A stretch of 64,000 bases of DNA from Blastomonas sp. SL216 (GCA_026625625.1 CP113055.1:3455001-3519000), one strand, 5' to 3'. Counted from the first letter of the stretch, positions 18,594 to 28,169 are shown. Made by a program: numbers and translations. The notes: generated by a model from the sequence alone, not told the origin.

Positions 18594-20651
18594 ATGAGTT
18601 ACAGGCTGGGTGTCGATGTGGGCGGCACATTTACCGATCTGCTGCTGTTCGACGAACAATCCGGCGCCTTTTGGCGTCACAAGACCCCGTCCACGCCGCA
18701 TGACAGCTCGGAAGGCATTCTGACCGGCGTGCAGGCGATCTGCGGCAGCGCGGGCATCACGCCTGCCGATGTCGAGATCTTCCTGCACGGCACGACGGTC
18801 GCCACCAATGCGGTGCTGGAGGGCAAGGGCGCACGCGTCGGCCTGATCGTCACCGAAGGCTATCGCCAGGTGATGCAGATCGCGCGCAGCTTCGTCCCCG
18901 GCGGGCTTGCCGGCTGGATCGTCTGGCCCAAGCCGACGCCGCTCGCCGCACTGGAGGACACGTTCGAGGTCAAGGGGCGCATGTCCGCGCAGGGCGAGGA
19001 AATTCGTGCGGTGGACGATGCCGATATCCGCGCCGTGCTGGAACGGCTGAAGGCGCAAGGCGTCGAGGCGCTGACGGTCAGCCTGATGAACGCATATCTC
19101 AACGGCGCGCACGAAAAGCGGGTGGCGGAACTGGCCGCCGAGATCCTGCCTGATGTGCCGATTTCGCTGAGCCATATCGTGCTGCCCGAGATGCAGGAAT
19201 ATGAGCGGACGCTGACCACCGTCGCCAACGCCGCAGTGCGCCCGGTGGTCGGCCGTTATGTCCGCAACCTGCGCAGCCGCCTGCGCGACGCGGGCATGGC
19301 GGGCAAGCTCGCCCTGCTGCGCTCGGACGGCGGGCTGATGTCCTCCGAAAAGTCCGAAGAGCATCCCGTCTCGCTGCTGATGTCGGGGCCTGCAGGCGGC
19401 GTCACCGGTGCGATCTGGGTCGGCAAGAACGCCGGTATCCGCAATATTCTGACGCTCGACGTCGGCGGCACCTCGACCGACGTGGCGCTGATCGAGAATC
19501 TGGAGGCGCGCCGCGTGCGCACCACCGAGGTCGGGCACCTGTCGGTCCGCGCTTCGGCGCTCGACGTGAAGACGGTCGGCGCTGGCGGCGGATCGATCGC
19601 CTATGTGCCTGAACTGACGGGAGCCCTTCGCGTCGGCCCGCAATCGGCGGGCGCGGTGCCCGGCCCGGTGGCCTATGGGAAGGGCGGCGAGCTGCCCACC
19701 GTGACCGATGCCAATGTCGTGCTCGGTTATCTGCCCGAGGCACTGCTCGGCGGCACCTTCAAGCTCGACCGCGAGGGCGCGAAAAAGGCGGTCCAAACCA
19801 TCGCCGATGCGCTGAAGATCGACCTCTACGCCGCCGCGCGCGGCATCATCGATATCGTCAACGAGAACATGTTCGGCGCGCTGCGCATGATCTCGGTGCA
19901 GCAGGGCTATGACCCGCGCGACTTTGCGCTGATGGGCTTTGGCGGCGCAGGCCCGCTGCACGTCAATGCGGTCGCCCGGCTGATGGGCAGCTGGCCCGCA
20001 ATCTCTCCGGTCTCGCCCGGCGTGCTGTGCGCGCTCGGCGATGCGACGACGCGGATGCGCACCGAAACCGCGCGCAGCTTCTCGCGGCTCGCAAGCGCCA
20101 CCACGCTGGAGGAATTGGGCGGCATTCTCGACGAGATGGCCACCCAGATCGGCGACGAGCTGGTCGCTGAGGGCGTCGCGAAGGACGATATCACGATCAC
20201 CTTCGAGGTCGATGTCCGCTATGCGGGCCAGGCGTTCGAGGTGCCGATGGCGGTGACCCGCGACGACCTGCACAGCCATGGCATCGAATGGCTGACCGGA
20301 CGCTTTGACGAGGAGCACCACCGGCTGTTCACCTTCAACATGGATTCGGAGCACGAGATCGTGAACCTGCGCGCCGTCGCGATGGGCCAGGCGCTCGACC
20401 TGCCCGCCGCCACGCTGCCGCAGGGCAACGGCGATCCGTCGGCGGCGAAGCTGCGCGATCATGAGCTGTGGATGGACGGGGCGATGATGCCTGCGGTCAT
20501 CTACGATCGCTCCAAGCTGCTTGCCGGAGACGTGATCCCCGGCCCGGCCATCGTCATCGAAATGGATTCCACCACGCTGATCGAAGCGGATTGCACCGGC
20601 ACCGTCGATGCCGTCGGCAACATCCTGATCACGCTGAAGACGGGGAACTGA
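18594..20651 (+). CDS. hyuA: Hydantoinase/oxoprolinase family, subunit A
   Basis: ATP-dependent subunit of 685 residues with the ASKHA-type nucleotide fold: PHOSPHATE-1 loop (VDVGGTFTD, residues about 7-15), the HGTTVATNAVLEG segment, and PHOSPHATE-2 (LDVGGTSTDVAL). The family covers N-methylhydantoinase A, 5-oxoprolinase and the ATPase subunits of acetone and acetophenone carboxylases. It works with HyuB encoded 4 bases downstream. Sequence alone does not tell ring hydrolysis from ketone carboxylation. GAAGGGGTGA precedes the ATG. Confidence 0.9.
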   Translation: MSYRLGVDVGGTFTDLLLFDEQSGAFWRHKTPSTPHDSSEGILTGVQAICGSAGITPADVEIFLHGTTVATNAVLEGKGARVGLIVTEGYRQVMQIARSFVPGGLAGWIVWPKPTPLAALEDTFEVKGRMSAQGEEIRAVDDADIRAVLERLKAQGVEALTVSLMNAYLNGAHEKRVAELAAEILPDVPISLSHIVLPEMQEYERTLTTVANAAVRPVVGRYVRNLRSRLRDAGMAGKLALLRSDGGLMSSEKSEEHPVSLLMSGPAGGVTGAIWVGKNAGIRNILTLDVGGTSTDVALIENLEARRVRTTEVGHLSVRASALDVKTVGAGGGSIAYVPELTGALRVGPQSAGAVPGPVAYGKGGELPTVTDANVVLGYLPEALLGGTFKLDREGAKKAVQTIADALKIDLYAAARGIIDIVNENMFGALRMISVQQGYDPRDFALMGFGGAGPLHVNAVARLMGSWPAISPVSPGVLCALGDATTRMRTETARSFSRLASATTLEELGGILDEMATQIGDELVAEGVAKDDITITFEVDVRYAGQAFEVPMAVTRDDLHSHGIEWLTGRFDEEHHRLFTFNMDSEHEIVNLRAVAMGQALDLPAATLPQGNGDPSAAKLRDHELWMDGAMMPAVIYDRSKLLAGDVIPGPAIVIEMDSTTLIEADCTGTVDAVGNILITLKTGN

Positions 20652-20655
20652 ACCC

Positions 20656-22533
20656 ATGCCCGCCACCATCATCCAGACCAACAACACCCCGTTCGAGAAG
20701 CAGACCATCGATCCGGTCAGTCTCGACATCATCGAAAACGCGCTGCGCAACGCGCGCATCGAAATGGACGCGACGCTCGTCCGCACCGCCATGTCGCCCG
20801 GCATCCGCGAGCAGGGTGATGCCTTTCCGCTGATCGCCGACCATCTCGGCCGGATGATCGTCGGTCAGTTCGGCAGCTTTATCGGCGGCTTTCTCGAGGG
20901 CTATGACGGCACGCTCGAGGATGGCGACATGATCTTTCTGTCCGATCCCTATTCGGTCGGCGGCGCGATCAGCCATTGCAACGACTGGCTCGTTCTTCTC
21001 CCCGTGTTCAAGGATGGCCGCCTGCTCGCCTATACCGCGATGTTCGGCCATCAGAGCGACATTGGCGGCAAGGTGCCCGGATCGATGCCGATCGATGCGA
21101 CCAACATCTTCCAGGAAGGCGTGCGCATTCCGCCGGTGAAGATTTACAAGCAGGGCGTGTACAACGAGGATCTGGTCAAGCTGGTGCTGCACCAGAGCCG
21201 CACGCCGGCCTGGTGCGCGGCAGACCTCAACGCCCTGATCGCCTCGTGCCGCGTCGCGGCGCGCCGGGTGATCGAGATGAGCGAGCGCTTTGGCGTCGAC
21301 ACCTATGTCTCGGCGACGCAGGAGCTGCTCGCGCGCAACCACCGCGCGATGAAGACCCTGCTCGCCCAGGCGATCAGCGAAGACCCGGTAAGCTTCGAGG
21401 ATTATATCTGCGACGACGGCATGGGCTATGGCCCGTACAAGCTGAAGTGCACGATGTGGCGCGACGGCGACAAGGTCATCCTCGATTTCGACGGCACCGA
21501 TCCGCAGAGCCAAGCCTCGATCAACTTCCTGCTCAACGAGAACATGTTCAAGATGTTCTTTGGCATCTACATGATCATGGTCTTCGATCCGCAGATCCTG
21601 TTCAACGACGGGTTCTATGACCTGATCGAGGTGCGCATTCCCGATGGCTCGCTGCTCAAGCCGCGCTATCCCGCCGCTCTGTCGGGTCGTACCCACGCGC
21701 TGGGCCGCATCTTCGACATCCTCGGCGGGCTGCTCGGCCAGAAGACGCCCGAGTTCCTCAACGCCGCCGGATTCTCGTCGTCGCCGCACCTGTTCTATGC
21801 GGGCACCGACAAGAAGGGCGAGTGGTTCCAGCTGTTCCAGATCGGCTTTGGCGGCATTCCGGGACGACCGATGGGCGACGGGCCCGATGGCCATTCGCTC
21901 TGGCCGGGCTTTACCAACGTGCCCAACGAGTTTCTGGAACGCTATTTCCCGCTGGTCATCGAGCGCTACGAGACCGTGCCCGATAGCGGCGGCGCAGGGC
22001 TGCATCGCGGCGGCAACGGCATCATCATGACCTATCGCTTCCTGGAGCCCGGCGTCATCGCGATCCATGACGACCGCTGGTTCGTGCCGCCCTGGGGCGT
22101 CAATGGCGGCAAGCCGGGCGCACGCGCGCGCAAGATCCTGGAAAAGCCCGATGGCACGCAGACCATTGTCGGCAACAAGGTGGAAGATGTCGCCATCGAG
22201 GCGGGTGACGTGCTGCACTTCATCACCTGGGGCGGCGGCGGCTGGGGCGACCCGCTGGAGCGCGATCCCGAGCTCGTCGGCAAGGAAATCCGCCAGGGGC
22301 TGGTCACGCCAGCTGGCGCCAGGGCCTATGGCGTGGTCGCCGATGCCGATGGCGTGGTCGACACGGCCGCGACCGAGGCCTTGCGGGCCGAGATTCTGGC
22401 CGAGCGCGGCGATCTTCCGCTGTTCGATTACGGCCCGGGCATCGAGCAATTGCGCGCCAATTGCCTTGAGGAAACCGGGCTGCCCGCGCCGATCCAGCCG
22501 CGCTGGGCCAATTACGCCATTGCTGCAGAATAA
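20656..22533 (+). CDS. hyuB: Hydantoinase/oxoprolinase family, subunit B
   Basis: A 625-residue partner of HyuA. It has the typical N-terminus (VSLDIIENALRNARIEM), the metal-centre region (LSDPYSVGGAISHCNDW, MFGHQSDIGG) and a C-terminal Gly-rich strand (GGGGWGDP). It is somewhat longer than common hydantoinase B proteins (about 520-590). It follows hyuA by 4 bases and precedes the CoA-transferase by 12, so all belong to one operon. The reaction, ATP-driven opening of a cyclic amide or carboxylation of a carbonyl compound, is undecided. Confidence 0.9.
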   Translation: MPATIIQTNNTPFEKQTIDPVSLDIIENALRNARIEMDATLVRTAMSPGIREQGDAFPLIADHLGRMIVGQFGSFIGGFLEGYDGTLEDGDMIFLSDPYSVGGAISHCNDWLVLLPVFKDGRLLAYTAMFGHQSDIGGKVPGSMPIDATNIFQEGVRIPPVKIYKQGVYNEDLVKLVLHQSRTPAWCAADLNALIASCRVAARRVIEMSERFGVDTYVSATQELLARNHRAMKTLLAQAISEDPVSFEDYICDDGMGYGPYKLKCTMWRDGDKVILDFDGTDPQSQASINFLLNENMFKMFFGIYMIMVFDPQILFNDGFYDLIEVRIPDGSLLKPRYPAALSGRTHALGRIFDILGGLLGQKTPEFLNAAGFSSSPHLFYAGTDKKGEWFQLFQIGFGGIPGRPMGDGPDGHSLWPGFTNVPNEFLERYFPLVIERYETVPDSGGAGLHRGGNGIIMTYRFLEPGVIAIHDDRWFVPPWGVNGGKPGARARKILEKPDGTQTIVGNKVEDVAIEAGDVLHFITWGGGGWGDPLERDPELVGKEIRQGLVTPAGARAYGVVADADGVVDTAATEALRAEILAERGDLPLFDYGPGIEQLRANCLEETGLPAPIQPRWANYAIAAE

Positions 22534-22545
22534 GGGAAGGATGAG

Positions 22546-23757
22546 ATGAGCCAGGACAACCGGGGGGCATTGGCCGGCATTCGTGTCGTCGAACTGGGGC
22601 AGTTGATCGCAGGTCCGTTCTGCGGCCAGCTGCTCGGCGACATGGGAGCCGAAGTGATCAAGGTCGAGCCCCCGGCTGTCGACGGCAAGGGTGGCGGCGA
22701 CCCGATGCGCAACTGGGGCCATGGCGAGCACAAATTGTGGTGGGAGGTCGTGGCCCGCAACAAGAAGTCGGTCAGCGCCAATCTGCGCATCGCCGAAGGG
22801 CAGGAGATCGTGCGCAAGCTTGCCGCGCATGCCGATATCCTGATCGAGAATTTCAAGCCCGGCACGATCGAGAAATGGGGGCTGGGCCCCGATGCGCTGC
22901 ACGCCATCAACCCCCGGCTCATCATCGTGCGCGTCTCTGGCTATGGCCAGACCGGCCCCTATTCGTCGCGCGCGGGCTTTGGAGGCATTGGCGAGGCGAT
23001 GGGCGGCTGGCGCGCGATCGTCGGCGATCCTGACCGCCCGCCCAGCCGCATGGGCGTATCGATCGGCGACAGCCTGGCGGCGACCTATGGCTGCATGGGC
23101 GCACTGGCCGCGCTGCACGCCCGCGAGCGTACCGGCAAGGGCCAGGTGGTCGACAGCGCGCTCTATGAGGCGGTGCTGCAGGTGATGGAAAGCCTGGTGC
23201 CCGAATATATGGTCAGCGGCCATGTGCGGCGGCGCACCGGGTCGATCCTGGAAGGTATTGCGCCGAGCAACGTCTATCAGTGCAGCGATGGCGAATATCT
23301 GATCGGCGCAAACCAGGACGCGGTGTTTGGCAGGCTATGCCAGGCGATGGGGCGTCCCGAACTCGCGACCGACCCGCGCTATGTCAGCCATGTCGCGCGC
23401 GGCCAGAACCAGAAGGAACTCGATGACCTGATCGAGGCCTGGACATCCAGGCTGACCGTTGCTGAGGTCGAGGCGCTGATGATCGAATACAGCGTGCCTG
23501 CCGGCAAGATTTATGGTGCGGCCGACATGCTGGAGGACGAGCATTTCAAGGCGCGCGAGGCGCTGGTCGAGGTCGACAGCCCGCGCTGGGGCAAGTTCGC
23601 CATGCAGAACAGCTTCCCCAAGCTGTCGGGCACGCCAAGCGCGATCCGGACGCTCGCCCCGCAGAGCATCGGCGAGCATAATGACGAGATCTATGGCAAG
23701 CTGCTGGGCATGGACCAGCAGACGATCGACAATCTGAAGGATGCTGGGGCGATCTGA
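22546..23757 (+). CDS. Family III CoA-transferase (CaiB/BaiF)
   Basis: A 403-residue acyl-CoA:carboxylate CoA-transferase. It begins with the conserved region GIRVVELGQLIAGPFCGQ, then DILIENFKPG and GYGQTGPY. The GDSLAA motif places an Asp at residue 175 where the family's covalent-intermediate Asp lies, and GKGQVVDSAL follows. It would activate a carboxylic acid produced by HyuAB (inference), making a thioester that the HMG-CoA-lyase homologue could cleave. AGGGAAGG sits before the ATG. It is the last gene of the rightward operon. Confidence 0.9.
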   Translation: MSQDNRGALAGIRVVELGQLIAGPFCGQLLGDMGAEVIKVEPPAVDGKGGGDPMRNWGHGEHKLWWEVVARNKKSVSANLRIAEGQEIVRKLAAHADILIENFKPGTIEKWGLGPDALHAINPRLIIVRVSGYGQTGPYSSRAGFGGIGEAMGGWRAIVGDPDRPPSRMGVSIGDSLAATYGCMGALAALHARERTGKGQVVDSALYEAVLQVMESLVPEYMVSGHVRRRTGSILEGIAPSNVYQCSDGEYLIGANQDAVFGRLCQAMGRPELATDPRYVSHVARGQNQKELDDLIEAWTSRLTVAEVEALMIEYSVPAGKIYGAADMLEDEHFKAREALVEVDSPRWGKFAMQNSFPKLSGTPSAIRTLAPQSIGEHNDEIYGKLLGMDQQTIDNLKDAGAI

Positions 23758-23764
23758 TTGTTCG

Positions 23765-23838
23765 TTCTCCGGCGAAAGCCGGAGCCCAGCGGCGGTGTCG
23801 CACTATCTGACTCCTGGGCTCCGGCTTTCGCCGGAGAA
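23765..23838. repeat. Nested REP-like palindrome / bidirectional terminator
   Basis: A perfect 25-bp inverted repeat (arms 23765-23789 and 23814-23838, 24-base spacer). Each arm is itself a small hairpin, because CTCCGGC pairs with GCCGGAG around AAAG/TTTC. It lies between convergent genes, as repetitive extragenic palindromes often do, and could end both transcripts. Confidence 0.8.
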
Positions 23839-23851
23839 CAGGTTGAGTGGC

Positions 23852-24484
23852 TCAGCCCTTTAGCCCGGCAAGATAGTCGAGCGCCTCGCCCTCGCGCACG
23901 ACATCGGCGTACTTGGCGTTCATGTCGAACAGGTTCGCCTCGTGCGGGGCCTGGTGCCGGTCGCCACAGGCATCGGCGATGACGATCGGGATGAAGCCGT
24001 GGCTGGATGTGTCGACACAGGTCGCGCGCACGCAGCCGCTCGTCGAGAGCCCGGTGAGCAGCACCGTATCGACACCCATCGCGGTCAGCGTCGCGGCGAG
24101 CGAGGTGCCGAAAAAGGCGCTGGGATATTGCTTGGAAATCACGATCTCGTCGGCGCTCGGCTCAAGCCCTTGCGGCCATGCCCCCATCGGCGATCCGGCA
24201 ACGAACACCTCGAGCAGCGGCGTCTTCTGCATGAAGCGGCCGCCATCGACCAGGCTGGGGTGATAGACGACATTGGTGTAGATGATCGGGATGCCCGCAT
24301 CGCGCGCTGCATCGCGGACGCGGATGGCGCTGGCCAGTGCATCCTCGACCCCTGCAAACAGCACGCAATCGGGGTCGAAATAGGCCTGGACGAAATCGAT
24401 CAGCAGCAGGGCAGGGCGCTGGCCAAAGCCGATGCGGTTGCCGAACACGCCCGCATAGTTCGATGCCGCTTCCGATTCTGTCAT
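23852..24484 (-). CDS. Isochorismatase-like cysteine amidohydrolase (N-carbamoylsarcosine amidase type)
   Basis: A 210-residue hydrolase with the full triad of the family: Asp30 (LLLIDF), Lys118 (ISKQYPSAF) and Cys151 (LSTSGCVRA). The SGCVR context and EGEALDYLAG end fit N-carbamoylsarcosine amidohydrolases, which remove a carbamoyl group from N-carbamoyl amino acids, the product class of hydantoinases. That agrees with HyuAB next door. It is transcribed toward the CoA-transferase from its own promoter, outside the two GntR-flanked operons. Confidence 0.87.
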   Translation of the reverse strand: MTESEAASNYAGVFGNRIGFGQRPALLLIDFVQAYFDPDCVLFAGVEDALASAIRVRDAARDAGIPIIYTNVVYHPSLVDGGRFMQKTPLLEVFVAGSPMGAWPQGLEPSADEIVISKQYPSAFFGTSLAATLTAMGVDTVLLTGLSTSGCVRATCVDTSSHGFIPIVIADACGDRHQAPHEANLFDMNAKYADVVREGEALDYLAGLKG

Positions 24485-24550
24485 CGCTCACACCCCTTCT
24501 CGCCCACATTGCCCGAACGATTCGCGGGCGTGGCGTCATCGGGCTTAAGC

Positions 24551-25894
24551 TCAACAGGCTGGCGCGGCGGAATGCAAGCGGGCGGCTCCGACATGCGGAT
24601 GAATTTGCCCGCGAAAGCCATCGAACTGCGCCGCGATCACGCGGGCATAGGGTTCGGATCCCTTGGCCAGCACCAGATCGTCACCCTCCCAAAAAAGCAG
24701 CCCGCGCCGTTCGAACTCGGTCAGCACGGCGCGGGCAGTAGGGAGGAACTCGGAATTGAGGGACGCGCGGCCCCGGCACAGCAGCGCATTGATGATGTCG
24801 CTGCGCTTCATGTCATCGGCGTTGAGCGCCACGCCGCGTGTCGGCGTCAGGCGACCTTCGCTCACCAGCTTGCGATAGGGCCCGGCATTCTTCTCGTTCT
24901 GCACGATCAGTCCGGGCAGGATGCTGATCGCGCTGGCGCCGAAGCCGAGCAGCGTGGACGCGCCATCGTGCGTGAAGCCCTGGAAATTGCGGTTCACCCG
25001 GTTCTCGCGCGCGGCAATCGCGAGCGGATCGCCGGGCAGCGCGAAATGATCGAACCCCACCGGAACATAGCCCGCCTGGGTCAGCGTCAGATAGCCATAG
25101 GCGGCCTGCTCGAAGCGCTCGCGGTCATCGGGCAGGTCGGCTGCGTCGATCCGCTTCTGCCGCGGGATCATGTCGGGCAGATGGGCATAGCCGAACAAGG
25201 CGATGCGGCTGGGCGCCAGGCGAATGGTCTGTTGCAGCGTCGCGTCCAGATCATCGAGATGCTGACCGGGCAGGCCGTACATCAGATCGAAATTGATCGC
25301 TTCGATGCCGCGCATGCGAAGCGACGTCATCGCGGTTTCGATATGGTCGAGCGGCTGGATGCGGCCGATCGCCGCCTGGATATGCGGCGCGAAGGTCTGC
25401 ACGCCCATGCTTACCCGGCTGACCCGCGACGAGGCGAGCACGAGCGCCCATTCCGACGTGAAATTGCGCGGATCGATCTCGATCGAGATTTCGGGACGCG
25501 AACAATCGAACACCGTCATGATCCGATCGAGCAGCCGCACGAATTCGACCGGCGCGATCGCATTGGGGCTGCCGCCGCCAAAGGCGATATGCTGCACGCG
25601 GCCCCGCCCGCCCAGGCGCTTGGCGACCTGGGCGATCTCGGCGCGCAGCGCGGTGAGATAGTCGGTCAACCGATGCTTGCGATTGGCCGCGCCCGTGTTG
25701 CAGCCGCAATACCAGCAGATCTGCTCGCAATAGGGAATGTGGACATAGAGCGAGAGCGGCGCTCCCGATTCCACCGCATCGAGCGCGCGCATATAGTCGC
25801 CAGCCCCCACATCCTCGCCGAAATCGGCAGCGGTGGGGTAGCTCGTATAGCGCGGCACGGGGCGGCTGAGCAGATCGGGGTGATATGTCCACAT
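24551..25894 (-). CDS. hemN: Oxygen-independent coproporphyrinogen III dehydrogenase
   Basis: Radical SAM enzyme of 447 residues for haem synthesis without oxygen, decarboxylating coproporphyrinogen III. It has the N-terminal PRYTSYPTA motif and the 4Fe-4S cluster motif CEQICWYCGC (CxxxCxxC plus a further Cys), then FGGGSPN and SMGVQTF. Length is normal. An FNR-type box lies 35 bases upstream, so expression under oxygen limitation is expected. The start has almost no leader and only a weak GCAGG. Confidence 0.95.
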   Translation of the reverse strand: MWTYHPDLLSRPVPRYTSYPTAADFGEDVGAGDYMRALDAVESGAPLSLYVHIPYCEQICWYCGCNTGAANRKHRLTDYLTALRAEIAQVAKRLGGRGRVQHIAFGGGSPNAIAPVEFVRLLDRIMTVFDCSRPEISIEIDPRNFTSEWALVLASSRVSRVSMGVQTFAPHIQAAIGRIQPLDHIETAMTSLRMRGIEAINFDLMYGLPGQHLDDLDATLQQTIRLAPSRIALFGYAHLPDMIPRQKRIDAADLPDDRERFEQAAYGYLTLTQAGYVPVGFDHFALPGDPLAIAARENRVNRNFQGFTHDGASTLLGFGASAISILPGLIVQNEKNAGPYRKLVSEGRLTPTRGVALNADDMKRSDIINALLCRGRASLNSEFLPTARAVLTEFERRGLLFWEGDDLVLAKGSEPYARVIAAQFDGFRGQIHPHVGAARLHSAAPAC

Positions 25895-25902
25895 GCCTGC
25901 AG

Positions 25903-25942
25903 ATTATGCCGGGCCATGCTGCGCAACATTGATGGAGGTCAA
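25903..25942 (-). promoter_or_regulatory. FNR-dependent hemN promoter
   Basis: TTGAC-CTCC-ATCAA on the minus strand (25942-25929) matches the FNR consensus TTGAT-N4-ATCAA except for one base. A -10-like CATAAT lies at 25908-25903. The two centres are 30 bases apart, exactly class II FNR geometry (-41.5 and -11.5). Predicted +1 is near 25896, only two bases before the ATG. Confidence 0.72.
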
Positions 25943-25981
25943 AGTTTGCGCGAAAGCTTGGAGAAAGCTTCGCCCCTTTCG

Positions 25982-27790
25982 CTAGAAGCTCGACCAGCTT
26001 TCGTCGTCCGGATCAACCTTCAGCGCCAGATTGCCCGATATGGCGGCACGGCGCGGCATGACCTTTGCTCCGCGCGGGCCGGGTGCCGGGCGGCGCTCGC
26101 CGGTATCGAAAGTCTCGACCAGACGGGACAGGTCGGTGGCCTCGTCGGCCAGGCTGCGCGCTGCGGCGTTCGACTGTTCGACCATCGCGGCGTTCTGCTG
26201 GGTCATCTTGTCCATGTCGCTGACCGCCTGGTTGACCTGATGCAGGCGCTGGGCCTGGGTCTGGGCGGAGTCGGCGATATCGGCAACCCGGCTGTTGATC
26301 GCAGCGATGCTCTCGCCGATCCGCTCCAGCACCGCGCCGGTCTGATCGACCAGCGAGACGCCTTCGGCAACCGATGCATGCGATGCACCGATCAGCGCCT
26401 TGATGTCGTTGGCGGCATCGGCCGAACGTTGAGCAAGCGCGCGCACCTCGTTGGCGACCACGGCAAAGCCCTTGCCCGATTCGCCCGCGCGCGCCGCCTC
26501 CACCCCGGCATTCAGCGCGAGCAGATTGGTCTGGAAGGCGATGCCGTCGATCACGTCGATGATGCTGGTAATCTCGTTCGCCGATTTCTGGATCTGCCCC
26601 ATGGCATCAACCGCACGGTGGACGACCGCCCCGCCCTCGGTGGCGGTGCCATGCGCCTCGGACACCTGCCGTCCCACCTCCAGCGCATTGGCTGCGGACT
26701 GCTGGACCATGCCGGTCACCTCGCGCATGGCAGCGGCGCTTTCCTCGATATTCGCCGCCTGCTGCTCGGTCCGCTGTGCCAGATCGCCCGATGCCGAGCG
26801 GATTTCGGCCGAGCCGTTGAGCACATTGCCTGCCGCCGATGCGGTCTGTTTCAGCACCTCGCACAGCGCATCGGTGGCGGTGTTGAAGCTCACACGCAGT
26901 GGCTCGAACTCGGGCGGGAACGCGGTGGTGATGCGATAGGACAGGTTCTTGGCAGCGAGGCTCTCCAGCCCCGTCGTCAGCTCGCGCACGATCAGCGCCT
27001 GCCGGTCCGCCTCCAGACAGGCAAGCGAGGATTTGCGGAACACCTCGATCGCCGACATCATGTCGCCGATTTCGTCCATCTTGGTCTCGACCCTGGCCTC
27101 GGCCTTGAGGTCGCCCTCGGCCATCTTCCACATCACCCTCGATACAGACTTGAGCGGATTGACCAGATGGCGGCGGAGCAGGACATTGGCCCCCGCCAGC
27201 ACCAGCAGCAGGATCAGCCCCGCAACTGCCATCGCGATCATCGCCATGGTGATATAGCTCTCGCCGGTCTCGCGCGTTTCCGCCTGATAGGCGGCGGTCT
27301 GCTCGACCAGCGCGTCGATCTCGCGCCGGTGCCGCGCATAGGCTGCACCCAGCCGCTGGATGCTCTGCGATGCCGTGGTGCTGTCACCTTGCTTGAGGCT
27401 GGGCAGGAACCGCGTTTCCAGCTCGGCGAAAAAGGCGCGGGCAGGAGTGTCGACCCGCCGGAGCTGCGCCTTGAGCGGATCGGGCAGGGTGGATGCGGCC
27501 CAGTGCTTCTGCCGCGTGTCGAATTCTTCATGCAGCTTGGCGAGCCGCGCCGCATGATGGTCCAGCCGCTGCGGCTCGGCCATGGCGAGGCGGGCTTCGA
27601 GATAGGATTCGAGGATATAGACCGGGGGCGGCAGGATATCGGCGACCAGATCGGACGCCTGCTGATTGTCGTTGGAAATCGGGCCGCCCACACTGATCGT
27701 GCCGATCGCGCTGCCGACGAACAAGGCCGCCGCCAGAACCGTTGCAAAAATGACGCCTGAGCCAGCCAGCGTGGCCTTCTTGATCTCCAT
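25982..27790 (-). CDS. Methyl-accepting chemotaxis protein 1
   Basis: Chemoreceptor of about 602 residues. TM1 near residues 8-28, a helical periplasmic domain of about 160 residues, TM2 (AVAGLILLLVLAGANVLL), HAMP, then the signalling domain with the hairpin tip (IDGIAFQTNLLALNAGVEAARAGE; two joined motifs). The tail ESWSSF resembles the CheR/CheB-docking pentapeptide NWETF. ATG 27790 has GGGGGAGGGCGAG upstream and matches the paralogue's start; the frame stays open 11 codons further. No che genes are nearby. Confidence 0.93.
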   Translation of the reverse strand: MEIKKATLAGSGVIFATVLAAALFVGSAIGTISVGGPISNDNQQASDLVADILPPPVYILESYLEARLAMAEPQRLDHHAARLAKLHEEFDTRQKHWAASTLPDPLKAQLRRVDTPARAFFAELETRFLPSLKQGDSTTASQSIQRLGAAYARHRREIDALVEQTAAYQAETRETGESYITMAMIAMAVAGLILLLVLAGANVLLRRHLVNPLKSVSRVMWKMAEGDLKAEARVETKMDEIGDMMSAIEVFRKSSLACLEADRQALIVRELTTGLESLAAKNLSYRITTAFPPEFEPLRVSFNTATDALCEVLKQTASAAGNVLNGSAEIRSASGDLAQRTEQQAANIEESAAAMREVTGMVQQSAANALEVGRQVSEAHGTATEGGAVVHRAVDAMGQIQKSANEITSIIDVIDGIAFQTNLLALNAGVEAARAGESGKGFAVVANEVRALAQRSADAANDIKALIGASHASVAEGVSLVDQTGAVLERIGESIAAINSRVADIADSAQTQAQRLHQVNQAVSDMDKMTQQNAAMVEQSNAAARSLADEATDLSRLVETFDTGERRPAPGPRGAKVMPRRAAISGNLALKVDPDDESWSSF

Positions 27791-28169
27791 AAATCTCGCC
27801 CTCCCCCGCCTGCCGACCGCCATGGCCAGGCTTCAACAAGAAGCGCAGCGTAGCTTTGAAACGTCCCTGAATATCGGCAAAAAATAGCGGGCAAGCGTGA
27901 GCCTTGCGCAAAGCACTGAATTTAGAGTTAACGCCAAGTTATGGATGAATAGAGCTGGCCCTATTTCAATATGTCATTCGGGATTCTGCAAACGTTGTGC
28001 AAAGCGGTCCCAAGTCCCTTTTTCCAGTATCTATTCCCGTCATGGCCGAGCCCAATCGCGCTCAGTTGATTTGCGATCACGCTTAGAACTTTCAGCGGTT
28101 TATCAGGCCGCGCCAAAGTGTTCAGTTACCCAGAATCAGGCAGCCGACCTGTCTCCATCTCGGCAACAC

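Noticed and set aside
20629-23223. 864-codon open frame antisense to hyuB and the CoA-transferase
   Set aside because: Shadow of two clearly identified genes.
23942-27760. 1272-codon open frame antisense to the amidase, hemN and the first chemoreceptor
   Set aside because: It crosses three well-supported genes on the other strand and has no recognisable domain or start site.
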